Assembly (NCBI GenBank): GCA_905221605.1
Contig: CAJNDS010002746.1
Location: 408,889-423,388, forward strand
Length of the DNA stretch: 14,500 nucleotides
Direction: 5' to 3'
From: Symbiodinium natans
Taxonomy: Eukaryota; Sar; Dinophyceae; Suessiales; Symbiodiniaceae
How positions within the stretch are numbered: position 1 is the stretch's first letter; each line of letters begins with the position of its first letter. Under the pieces are notes generated by a model. The model was not told the DNA's origin. It saw only the letters and a program-made list of their open reading frames with translations, and searched no databases. Positions 7,008-13,115 of the stretch are shown piece after piece. The position numbers and the translations under genes are program-made.

Positions 7008-7558
7008 ATGAAGCTTTGTAGAGTGCGGAGGTCGGGGCTCAGAAGCGGGTGTCTCGGTTCTAGGGTTTTTAGGAGGGTTCTAGGTTTAGGGCTTAGGGCT
7101 TAGGGTTCTGGTTTAGGGCTGGTTACACAGCCGAGACCTTATAGCCCCTCGACCCAAAGCCCCAGAATCAGTGAATCAGTGCACACTCGTGAGACGAGAC
7201 ACAAGATCCTGAAAACCCTGAGCCACCCGACTCTGAACCGTTTAGGGTTTAGGGTTTAGGGTTTAGGGTTTAGGGTTTAGGGTTTAGGGTTAGGGTTTAG
7301 GGTTTAGGGATTAGGGATTAGGGTTTAGTTTAGGTTTAGCGGGTTTAGGGTTTAGGGTCCGACTCGGTTCAGAGGGAGTTCCAGGCCGAGGTCTCATCCT
7401 AGCCAGCTGCACACCACCCCAGAACTTGACCCCAAACCCCTAAACCCTAACCCTAAAACCCTAAGCCTAAACCCTAAACCCTAACCCTAAACCCTACACC
7501 GAAACAGGCGCCTTTCCTGCTTCAACAAGTCTGCGAACACTGGCTCGGCGCCGCTTAG
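7008..7558 (+). CDS. Gene C: four-exon small protein with telomere-repeat introns
   Basis: Proposed exons: 7008-7064, 7131-7239, 7356-7390 and 7508-7558 (stop TAG 7556-7558). The phases (0, 1, 0) are consistent and give 83 codons. Exon 2, after acceptor GGTTACACAG, reads SVHTRETRHKILKTLSHPTL; exon 3 reads SDSVQREFQAE; exon 4 reads APFLLQQVCEHWLGAA. Intron 2 (7240-7355, 116 bases) holds only TTTAGGG-type repeat: its GT comes from CCGTTTAGGG and its AG from GGGTTTAG. Intron 3 (7391-7507) contains CCCTAAA repeat. Intron 1 is degenerate TTTAGGG. Product family unknown. The ATG at 7008 is the least certain part, because an upstream exon could replace it. The stop overlaps the stop of pseudogene D on the other strand. 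Confidence 0.45.
7240..7355 (+). repeat. Telomere-repeat array forming a whole predicted intron
   Basis: TTTAGGG units with TTAGGG, GATTAGG and TTTAGTTTAGG variants near the right end. The flanks carry a 10-base inverted repeat (CTCTGAACCG at 7231-7240, CGGTTCAGAG at 7365-7374) and a 7-base direct repeat (CCGACTC at 7227 and 7359). Confidence 0.92.
7430..7498 (-). repeat. CCCTAAA array
   Basis: Nine or so units with single-base length variants, inside predicted intron 3 of gene C. Confidence 0.92.
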
Positions 7559-7994
7559 CCACGATGCCTCTCTGCAGGTGTGCCTTCTGCACCTTTCGTC
7601 ACAGAAATGCCAAGACGAAGCTTCTTGTGAGCCTGAACGGCATCCTCTTCATCTTGCCGGCGAGCCGTCTTCCACGAAGAAGTCCATCACGGCTCTCTCT
7701 TTGCATCTATTTTTGCATGTCTCTGAACATGATGCCACAAAGCCAACAACATCAAACTGCTGGCTAGCTTGCCGCGCGACAAGGTCTGGGCGAGGAAGAT
7801 ACAGGGCAGTTTTCCCCTCCTGCAGTCGAAGCTCGCTTGGTTGCACATTCACCTCCATCTTCACGGGAGTGTCAACGTACTGAACTTTGTGTCAAGCAAC
7901 TTCGGCTTCTTCAACAGCAACACGGCACGCTCGCTTGTACTTTTCAGAGCATCGTCCACGATGCGGGAGTTTGTCTTGGTGTTGCGAGCTTGGC
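7555..7994 (-). pseudogene. Pseudogene D: frameshifted coding remnant
   Basis: The minus strand carries protein-like sequence in successive frames: about 37 residues (SRIVDDALKSTSERAVLLLK) from 7992 to about 7885, then about 76 residues (KMEVNVQPSELRLQEGKTAL, ALYLPRPDLVARQASQQFDV) to about 7660, then about 35 residues (DEEDAVQAHKKLRLGISVTK) to a TAA at 7557. A further frame change near 7580 would lead into a basic tail (VAKRRRASVRRLVEAGK) ending at about 7494. No GT-AG intron of usable length explains the breaks at about 7882 and 7658, so one- or two-base indels are likelier. The family is not recognised. Plus-strand ORFs here are antisense shadows. Sequencing error in a real gene is the alternative. 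Confidence 0.5.
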
Positions 7995-8050
7995 CTATGC
8001 AATAGTCACCAGGATGTTCAATATTAATTGCACTCAATCCCAGCTGAGTC

Positions 8051-8161
8051 CAGGGTATATGGTTTAGGGCTATGGGCAGTGAGTTTTTTGGTTGAAAAGG
8101 ACATATAAAAGGATTTATGCAACACCTGGAACAAACAATGAGGGTCCACACCGGGCTGCAT
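8051..8161 (-). other. Short minus-strand ORF upstream of pseudogene D
   Basis: An ATG at 8161 begins MQPGVDPHCLFQ and reaches a CAG|GTGTTG donor-like site near 8125; unspliced, the frame stays open for about 45 codons. It may be a first exon of the locus that gave pseudogene D, but its phase does not match the first open frame there. Confidence 0.2.
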
Positions 8162-8177
8162 AGCTGTAGTCTACACT

Positions 8178-8232
8178 AGGATTAGGATTTAGGGTTTAGG
8201 TTGAGGCTCTAGGTTTTCGGGGTTTAAGGCTT
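8178..8232 (+). repeat. Degenerate TTTAGGG stretch
   Basis: A few diverged units (GATTTAGGGTTTAGG, TCTAGG, TTCGGGG). Confidence 0.8.
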
Positions 8233-8262
8233 TCCAAACCCCCACTTGCACTAGGTGGACAC

Positions 8263-8339
8263 CCAAATGCCTCAGTGGAGGACTTGATGAAGTCACGGAA
8301 TCGGGCACGCTCCTCCTGTCGGCAGAGCGGGTGCAAATC
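8263..8339 (-). CDS. Exon-like piece, possible 3' exon of gene E
   Basis: After a TTCAG acceptor (8344-8340) the minus strand encodes DLHPLCRQEERARFRDFIKS and continues to a GG|GTGTCC donor at 8262: 77 bases, 25 codons plus two. It is one of the most protein-like short stretches in the window. It enters at phase 0, whereas the preceding gene E exon ends at phase 2, so at least one more exon, probably in 8400-8560, would be needed to link them. Confidence 0.45.
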
Positions 8340-8473
8340 CTGAACCTTCAGCCCTAACCCTAAATCCTAAACCCTAAACCCCGAACCCCAAATCTGAAGT
8401 CAGGGCAACTTGAAGCTCGAATTCCTGAGCCTCCTGAGGACTGACCTTTGTGCAGGAGTATATTCAGGACCGA

Positions 8474-8530
8474 TGGTTAGGGTTTGGGGTTGGGGTTTGG
8501 GGTTTGGGGTTTAGGGTTTAGGGTTTTTTT
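8474..8530 (+). repeat. TTTGGGG/TTTAGGG array
   Basis: Starts as TTTGGGG units and becomes TTTAGGG units. Confidence 0.9.
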
Positions 8531-8585
8531 AGGACTGAGGGGGAGCTTCGTAGGTTAGGCCATTGTAGCCTCCCTGCACCTACAC

Positions 8586-9008
8586 CCTGATTGTGTCATT
8601 CTGTCGGCGAAGACCCTTGTAGCCACAGGTTTAGGGTCTAGGGGCGAGGCCCTAAGCCCAAAAACCCAAACCCTAAAAACCTAAACCCTGCGAAGTGGAG
8701 CCGCCATCTCTATCAAGCTGCGGAGAATGTAAAATCCTGGCTAGGGCTTTGCTCTTCATGAGCATCCTTATTCTTACCCTGTGCCACAGGCTGTTTCTTT
8801 CTCCCATAATGGGCCCCAGGGCGTGGGGTTCCTAGATTTAGGGTGGGGTTCAGGGTTTAGGGTTGGGGTTCAGGGTTGAGGGTTAGGGTTGAGGGTTGAG
8901 GGTCTAGGGTTTCGGGAACGACCTCCATGCAGTCCTCGTCAAGCATCTCGGGGAACGGTTTGCCCATCAGACCTTGACGGGTTGGGCCGAAGTGGGGGGA
9001 GGGGACAC
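8586..9008 (-). CDS. Gene E: multi-exon protein with telomere-like introns, partial
   Basis: Proposed exons on the minus strand: 9008-8923, 8831-8778, 8717-8687 and 8637-8586. The phases are consistent (0, 0, 1, then 2 at the end). Exon 1 follows a TTCAATTCAG acceptor and includes GLMGKPFPEMLDEDCME. Exon 2 includes LGPIMGERNSLWHR and ends at a canonical GG|GTAAGA donor. The next intron is 60 bases (8777-8718) with a textbook TTTTACATTCTCCGCAG acceptor. Exon 3 reads LDRDGGSTSQ and exon 4 reads VFADRMTQS in part. Intron 1 (8922-8832) is almost entirely CCCTAAA-like repeat in the gene sense; intron 3 (8686-8638) is TTTAGGG-like, with donor GG|GTTTAG. No family recognised. The gene probably continues in both directions; upstream sequence is in the inverted-repeat region from 9058 on. 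Confidence 0.5.
8830..8915 (+). repeat. Degenerate TTTAGGG/TTGAGGG array
   Basis: TTCAGGG, TTGAGGG, TTGGGG and TTTAGGG units; antisense to gene E, inside its first predicted intron. Confidence 0.9.
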
Positions 9009-9057
9009 CTGAATTGAAGCATTTTGGGGCTTTTCCTACCCCTCAACTCAGATCTCG

Positions 9058-9145
9058 ACCCCCTAAACCCCTGAACCCCCAAACCCCCAAACCCCTGAAC
9101 CCCCCCCCCTCCCCTCGAACCCCAAACCCCAAGCCCTACATCCTC
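9058..9145 (-). repeat. CCCCTAAA/CCCCAAAC array with C9 run
   Basis: Mainly CCCCAAA, CCCCTGAA and CCCCTAAA forms with a short C run at about 9101. Confidence 0.85.
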
Positions 9146-9174
9146 TAGAGAGTTGAGAGGGTGACGCCAGCGCG

Positions 9175-9302
9175 CACAGTAGGAGTTTGGGCTTCATAAC
9201 GCAGGTTCCCTAACTAAGATGCTTCGGAACTTCTTTGGTAAGTGGTGCTTTTCTTCTTTTTTTGGGCGGGAAAATGGGGGGGGGGGGGGGGCTCCTACTG
9301 TG
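9175..9302. mobile_element. Inverted-repeat element with terminal G16 tract
   Basis: Perfect 11-base inverted repeats, CACAGTAGGAG (9175-9185) and CTCCTACTGTG (9292-9302), bound 128 bases. A 16-base G run (9276-9291) abuts the right arm. An internal plus-strand donor-like GTAAGTGG occurs at 9238. No coding capacity; a MITE-like element is the simplest reading. Confidence 0.5.
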
Positions 9303-9389
9303 ACATGGAGCCTTAGAAGTGTGGTGTGGCAGAAGGTTTCCTGGCCGACTTCTCAACCCCTCCCAGAAGTTTAACTCTTAGGCTCCGCG

Positions 9390-9518
9390 TTGTAGTCCAC
9401 TCATTGCTTAAGAACCCCGAAAAAATAAAGACAATGTTCTTGCTTGTTAAGGGAAACTTAGGGATCATTTTTGTTGTTATTCTTGGGGTTCTTAAGCAAA
9501 TAGTGGTAGTTCCTACAA
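9390..9518. mobile_element. Inverted-repeat element with long imperfect arms
   Basis: Perfect 15-base arms TTGCTTAAGAACCCC (9404-9418) and GGGGTTCTTAAGCAA (9485-9499) lie inside longer imperfect arms that begin TTGTAG (9390) and end CTACAA (9518). The total is 129 bases, nearly the same as the neighbouring element. The plus-strand ORF 9326-9583 runs through both arms and is not a believable gene. Confidence 0.55.
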
Positions 9519-9537
9519 AAAACCCGAAAGGCTACAG

Positions 9538-9676
9538 CCCTAGGAGCCAGAAGAAGAAAGCCAAGATAAACCCTAAACCCTAAACCCTAAACCCTAAACC
9601 CTAAACCCTAAACCCTAAACCCTAAACCCTAAACCCTAAACCCTAAACCCTAGGAGCCACCCAGACGAAAGCCAAG
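9538..9676. repeat. Pure 12-unit telomere array between direct repeats
   Basis: Twelve perfect TAAACCC units (9567-9650) are flanked by similar 28- and 29-base direct repeats: CCCTAGGAGCCA...GAAAGCCAAG at 9538-9565 and again at 9648-9676. The two copies share their first 12 and last 10 bases and differ in the middle. The lack of any variant unit suggests recent addition or homogenisation. Confidence 0.85.
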
Positions 9677-9732
9677 GTTTGAGGGACATGCCGGCCCTAG
9701 GAACCCAGAGCTCGCAGAGCTCCCCAGATGGA

Positions 9733-9780
9733 GGTTTAGGGTTTAGGGTTTAGGGTTTAGGGTTTAGGGTTTGGGATTTA
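9733..9780 (+). repeat. TTTAGGG array
   Basis: Six clean units, then TTTGGGA. It faces the 9567-9650 array head-on across an 80-base spacer containing GAGCTCGCAGAGCTC. Confidence 0.93.
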
Positions 9781-10080
9781 AATGGGGTGTTTTAGGGTAC
9801 GGGGGCAACCGAAAGGGGACAAGAAACTAAGATATCAACCCTCACCAGTTGCCTAGATGTGTTCCCCAGACCAACCAGAAAAGAACCAACCCAGCCACAA
9901 GTAATCGAGGGAGGGGTAAGAGGACCCTTACCAAAGTAACCAGGGACCAACCCTAACCCCAAACTCCAGGACAGCGCTTCTTGCTTTGAACAGCCGATGT
10001 TAGCGGCCATTCTTGAGCCACATGTTCCATGTACGGAGTTCATTAACCCCTTTTCAACCTATACAATTCAACCTCCGCAT
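9781..10080. other. Unique spacer, possible minus-strand exon
   Basis: A minus-strand ATG at 10043 opens MNSVHGTCGSRMAANIGCSK and continues to about 9960, where the frame runs into a GGGGTTAGGGTTGG stretch. It could be a short exon, but no clear donor in phase is seen. Nothing else is supported here. Confidence 0.25.
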
Positions 10081-10275
10081 AGGGTTTAGGGTTTAGGTTT
10101 TGAGGTTTAGGGATTGAGGGTTCCGGCCTTGACCCTAAAGACCCTACAACTTGTACTCGCTTTGGCAGGTGCTTGGGGTGAGTGATTTAGGGTCAGGTGC
10201 GCTTAGGGTCTAGGGTTTAGGGTTTAGGGTTTGGGGTTTAGGGTTTTGGGTTTAGGGCTTAGGGTTTTGGTTTCC
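10081..10275 (+). repeat. TTTAGGG blocks with a short spacer
   Basis: Arrays at 10081-10130 and 10197-10275, both partly degenerate (TTTTGGG, TTTGGGG), separated by a spacer with GGCAGGTGCTTGG, a sequence that recurs near 10514. Confidence 0.85.
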
Positions 10276-10330
10276 AAGCTTACGGCACGGCTGCGGATGA
10301 AGGTGTCAGACTCAGATAGCAACCCAGGTT

Positions 10331-10410
10331 AACCCTAAACCATAAACCCCAAGCCCGAAACCCTAGACCCTACACCCTACACCCCAAACCCTAAAACCTA
10401 AACCCTAACA
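10331..10410 (-). repeat. Degenerate CCCTAAA array
   Basis: CCCTAAA, CCCCAAG, CCCTAGA, CCCTACA and CCTAAAA units. Confidence 0.88.
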
Positions 10411-10424
10411 CCCCCGACCAGATC

Positions 10425-10617
10425 ATGATACCGCCCGAAAAACAATGTAGTCCGGGCAGCTTTGGTGGGACATCAAGATGTGCTGAAGGCATGGGGACTC
10501 GCTGTCAATCCTGCCAGGTGCTTGAGGATTTAGGGTTGGGGTTTAGGGTTGGTTCCATGACAGATCGACTGTGGCGCCGTCAAGCCGATAAACCAAAAAA
10601 CCTCAGCATCAAGCTAG
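10425..10617 (+). CDS. Gene F: two-exon, Cys-rich piece, telomere-like intron
   Basis: Exon 1, 10425-10517 (31 codons from ATG), ends at CCAG|GTGCTT in phase 0. Exon 2, 10564-10617, follows acceptor GGTTCCATGACAG and ends at TAG. It reads CSPGSFGGTSRCAEGMGTRC then QSCQ, and IDCGAVKPINQKTSASS after the junction. Spacing such as CSPGSFGG...C...C..C recalls the cysteine repeats of ephrin-receptor-like (GCC2/GCC3) domains, which occur in large algal surface proteins, but one partial repeat is weak evidence. The 46-base intron contains two TTTAGGGTT motifs and is short. The upstream end is open: the ATG may be internal to a longer exon, or an acceptor (CGACCAG) may precede it. No signal peptide is seen. 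Confidence 0.4.
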
Positions 10618-10641
10618 AACCTCACCACCCCCCCCCAACCC

Positions 10642-10735
10642 TGGGTTTAGGGTTTAGGGTTTAGGGTTTAGGGTTTCGGGTTTAGGCCCCAAACCTTGAG
10701 CAAAAGCCTGAACCCTGAACCCCAAATCTTATACG
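10642..10735. repeat. TTTAGGG array facing a degenerate CCCTGAA block
   Basis: Five TTTAGGG units with a TTTCGGG variant (10642-10688) pass directly into CCCCAAAC, CCTGAACCC forms (10686-10735): a G-to-C orientation switch without spacer. Confidence 0.85.
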
Positions 10736-10736
10736 G

Positions 10737-10848
10737 TTTAGGGGTCCAGGGGTTTCGGGGGTTTCCTGGACCTCAATTATGCATCCCAACCCCAATTCTT
10801 CGCGTAGTTACACCCTTCATATGGCCCTTTGACAGGGACCCCTTAAAC
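10737..10848. repeat. Nested inverted repeats
   Basis: An outer pair GTTTAGGGGTCC (10737-10748) and GGACCCCTTAAAC (10836-10848) bounds 112 bases; an inner perfect hairpin GGTCCAGG/CCTGGACC (10743-10750, 10765-10772) has a 14-base loop. The outer arms overlap telomere-like sequence, so chance complementarity is possible. Confidence 0.4.
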
Positions 10849-11060
10849 CCTAAACCCTAAACCCTATACTAAACCCTAAACCCGAAACCCTCATATTCCC
10901 CTTGCTTCAGAACCCTCTGAAGGAGGTCAGGCACCATACCAAGGGACCATGTAACTACCCTGAGACCAATGCCCAGCACCTGCTCGAGCCCTATGATGCT
11001 AGACGTATATTTATATGCTATCATATATGTGTATGCATCTATATATATATGGTATGTATA

Positions 11061-11093
<33 letters not shown>

Positions 11094-11142
11094 GAATTTG
11101 CACTTCTGTTGGCCTTTGTGAAGGGGAACCTGATTTGAGGCT
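10849..11142. other. Short CCCTAAA block then unique AT-rich spacer
   Basis: CCCTAAA units at about 10845-10890, then about 110 bases that are open in several frames on both strands, then a TA-rich microsatellite. No gene is supported. Confidence 0.4.
11005..11094. repeat. TA microsatellite
   Basis: Alternating TA with occasional G or C interruptions (TATATGTGTATGCATC, TATACATATATA). The apparent Tyr/Ile-rich peptides on both strands are translations of this tract. Confidence 0.95.
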
Positions 11143-11507
11143 TTAAGGTACAGCACCCTGCGCTCGAATTAGACTTGAAGAGGGCCTGAGGTCATGGTCC
11201 AGGAGTACTTCTCCGTCGCAGATCCCGCGCAGGACCTGCGCAACGCCGTCCGGTCCACTTCACAATTTTGTACAAGGCACCAGGCTTGTTGTTGAACAAA
11301 AGAACCCAACATCATAATGAGTACATTAGACAGTGTGTGATTGTATCGTTCCAGCTTGAGTTGGTGAGGAAGTGTAACTTACATCCATGTCAGCCACTTC
11401 CAGTCTAGACTCGCAGCATTGCCAATGCATCTGTGTTGGTCCAAAAACACGTCACGCCATCTGGTATGCGTAGGTTGGGCTCGCACAAACTTTTGTATGA
11501 AAGACAT
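11143..11507 (-). CDS. Gene G: small two-exon protein
   Basis: Exon 1 is 11507-11383 on the minus strand: ATG, 41 codons plus two bases, ending at a perfect GTAAGT donor. Exon 2 is 11257-11143, starting with one base and ending at TAA 11145-11143. The 125-base intron (11382-11258) contains no telomere repeat. The product is 79 residues. Exon 1 includes FVRAQPTHTRWRDVFLDQ and SLDWKWLTW; exon 2 includes DGVAQVLRGICDGEVLLDHD. The acceptor (AATTGTGAAG) is poor in pyrimidines; TTGCGCAG at 11236-11229 is an alternative in the same phase and gives a different tail. On the plus strand, 11190-11250 also reads well (VMVQEYFSVADPAQDLRNAV), so strand choice in the GC-rich part is not certain. No family recognised. 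Confidence 0.4.
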
Positions 11508-11528
11508 CCCGTGATAAGCCTGGGGCCA

Positions 11529-11584
11529 TTACAGCATGGCGTGCCGCTGGAATATCTTTACAGCATGGAGTGCCGCTTGAATAT
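11529..11584. repeat. 27-base tandem duplication
   Basis: TTACAGCATGG-GTGCCGCT-GAATAT occurs at 11529-11555 and 11558-11584 (period 29) with two differences. It lies just upstream of gene G's proposed start. Confidence 0.9.
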
Positions 11585-11787
11585 GAAGTAGTCCGGCCGT
11601 GGAGTAGAACGCTGGAGCGGGAGAGGGGAGAGGAGCGAGAGAGAGAGAGCGAGAGAGAGAGAGAGAGAGAGAGCGAATTCGAGCGGAGTGGCTGAAGCGG
11701 GAACGAAGTGGGAGCTGAGTAATTCGGAGTGAGAGTGAGTTGCAGGTGGAAGTAATAAAATTCGGGCTGTGATTGTCAAGGGCATCA
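11585..11787. other. GA-rich stretch upstream of gene G
   Basis: Contains a GA microsatellite (11636-11674) and purine-rich flanks. The minus-strand ORF at 11558-11809 translates this tract into Leu/Ser runs and is not supported. A regulatory role for gene G is possible but not shown. Confidence 0.5.
11636..11674. repeat. GA microsatellite
   Basis: About 18 GA units with two GC interruptions. Confidence 0.95.
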
Positions 11788-11915
11788 ACCCTAAACCTCT
11801 AAACAACACTAAGCCCTCAACCCCCGAACCGTGTCTCTAGGGTGCAGGAACCTGAAACCCTGGGGGCCCTAGACGTATCAACCCTAAACACTACACTCTG
11901 GGCTCTTGACAAAAG

Positions 11916-12623
11916 GCCCAAACAAAAACTGCTGGGTCGCCTGGGACGCCCTGAAACTCCCCGTACCCGACTACCTCTCTGGAACTTCGGGGTTAGGGTT
12001 TAGGGTTAGGGTTTAGGGTTTAGGGTTTAGGGTTTAGGGTTTAGGGTTTAGGGTTTAGGGTTTAGGGTTTAGGGTTTAGGGTTTAGGGTTTAGGGTTTAG
12101 GGTTTAGGGTTTAGGGTTTAGGGTTTAGGGTTTAGGGTTATGGAAAATCTTGGGGTCATTTCTGCCATCAAAAACTGTGTATTACTGTAACTGGAATCGG
12201 CGATTTCTGAATCCTGGGGGCATCCCCCACAGACTCTAAATCAGGGCCTTGTGAAGGAAGCCCCTCGAATTCTGGACAGACGAAGTATTCTGGCAAGCAT
12301 GCAATTGAATTGAGTCTAGATCTACACCCTAAAATGAATAGGTCAGGGGGGTTTTGCAGCCTGAGACGGCGCGGGAGTAAGTAAAGTTTTAGACGGCCCT
12401 CCACAATCGGGCCAAATAGTAGCATTCCCTTCTAAGCAGGACCCCAATAAGGTACCCCTAATTTCAGAACCCTAAACCCTAAACCCTAAACCCTAAACCC
12501 TAAACCCTAAACCCTAAACCCTAAACCCCCATAGCTGCTCTCGCATGTTACGAGGCTGTCGAGGCTACTCGGCATCCCAACCTTTCACAGCTTCTGCACC
12601 ACATTGCACAGGGCAAACCCTAA
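11916..12623 (+). CDS. Gene H: four-exon 3' part of a gene, one intron of pure telomere repeat
   Basis: Proposed exons: 11916-11991, 12136-12176, 12233-12376 and 12535-12623 (stop TAA 12621-12623). All phases agree (2, 1, 1), giving about 115 residues. Exon 1 includes KNCWVAWDALKLPVPDYLSG; exon 2 VMENLGVISAIKN; exon 3 is Ser/Gly-rich then basic (KHAIELSLDLHPKMNRSGG, CSLRRRG); exon 4 ALACYEAVEATRHPNLSQL. Intron 1 (11992-12135, 144 bases) is only telomere repeat. Intron 2 is 56 bases with a CATCCCCCACAG acceptor. Intron 3 has a perfect GTAAGT donor and carries CCCTAAA repeat to its CATAG acceptor. The minus-strand ORF 12168-12425 is a shadow. WVAWD..KLP faintly recalls the C-terminal region of non-LTR reverse transcriptases, but that is not enough to assign a family. 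The 5' end is not identified. Confidence 0.5.
11992..12139 (+). repeat. Longest clean TTTAGGG array, about 21 units
   Basis: After two TTAGGG units near the left edge, every unit is perfect TTTAGGG to 12137. It coincides with predicted intron 1 of gene H. Confidence 0.97.
12468..12530 (-). repeat. CCCTAAA array
   Basis: Eight to nine perfect units, inside predicted intron 3 of gene H. Confidence 0.95.
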
Positions 12624-12700
12624 ACCCTAACCCCTAAACCCTAAGCCCTAAACCCTAAACCCTAAACCCTAGACCCTAAACCCCAAACCCTAAACCCAAT
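12614..12700 (-). repeat. CCCTAAA array providing the gene H stop
   Basis: CCCTAAA units with CCCCTAAA, CCCTAAG, CCCTAGA and CCCCAAA variants. The predicted stop TAA of gene H is in its first unit. Confidence 0.93.
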
Positions 12701-12773
12701 CAATCTCCGGCCTTGCGGAATCCGGAGACCATGGATCCTGGCATGAGGAAACCCAAAAACGCCCCTGAATTTT

Positions 12774-13115
12774 AAGGGTTTTAGGGTTTAGGGGTTTAGG
12801 GTTTAGGGTTTAGGGTTTTAGGGTTTTCGGGTTTAGGGGTTTAGGTTTGGGGTTTTAAGCTTGAAGGTCTCGGGGTTTTAAGGTTTTAGGGTTATCGGGT
12901 TTAGGGGTTTAGGGTTTCAAGTTCTAGGCTTTCAGGGCTACAGGGTTTTGGGGTTTAGGAGTTTTCGGTTTCGGGGCCTAGGGCTTGGGGTTTTAAGCTT
13001 TAGGGTTTGAGGGTTTGGAGGTTTTAGGGCTTTTGGGTTTAGAGGTTCAGGGTTTTAAGCCTTATAGGGTTTCAGGGGCTTAAGGTTTTAGGGTTTTCGG
13101 GTTGTCGGGATTAGT
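12774..13115 (+). repeat. Highly degenerate TTTTAGGG/TTTAGGGG field
   Basis: Over 300 bases of telomere-like sequence with seven-, eight- and nine-base units (TTTTAGGG, TTTTCGGG, TTTAGGGG, TTTTAAGC). No coding sequence inside. The minus-strand ORF 13080-13262 (Gly/Leu-rich) is derived from this and the following block. Confidence 0.9.

Noticed and set aside
7564-8067. Several overlapping plus-strand ORFs
   Set aside because: They are antisense to pseudogene D, whose minus-strand translation is far more protein-like.
9326-9583. 85-codon plus-strand ORF with hydrophobic centre
   Set aside because: It crosses both arms of an inverted-repeat element and opens in a spacer; the hydrophobic part is one arm and the loop. 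No splice or homology support.
10869-11156. Tyr/Ile-rich ORFs on both strands
   Set aside because: They run through the TA microsatellite; the repeat explains the open frames.
11558-11809. Leu/Ser-rich minus-strand ORF
   Set aside because: Most of it is the GA microsatellite read on the other strand.
12168-12425. 85-codon minus-strand ORF with ATG
   Set aside because: The plus strand has a phase-consistent exon with GTAAGT donor and strong acceptor over the same bases (gene H exon 3).
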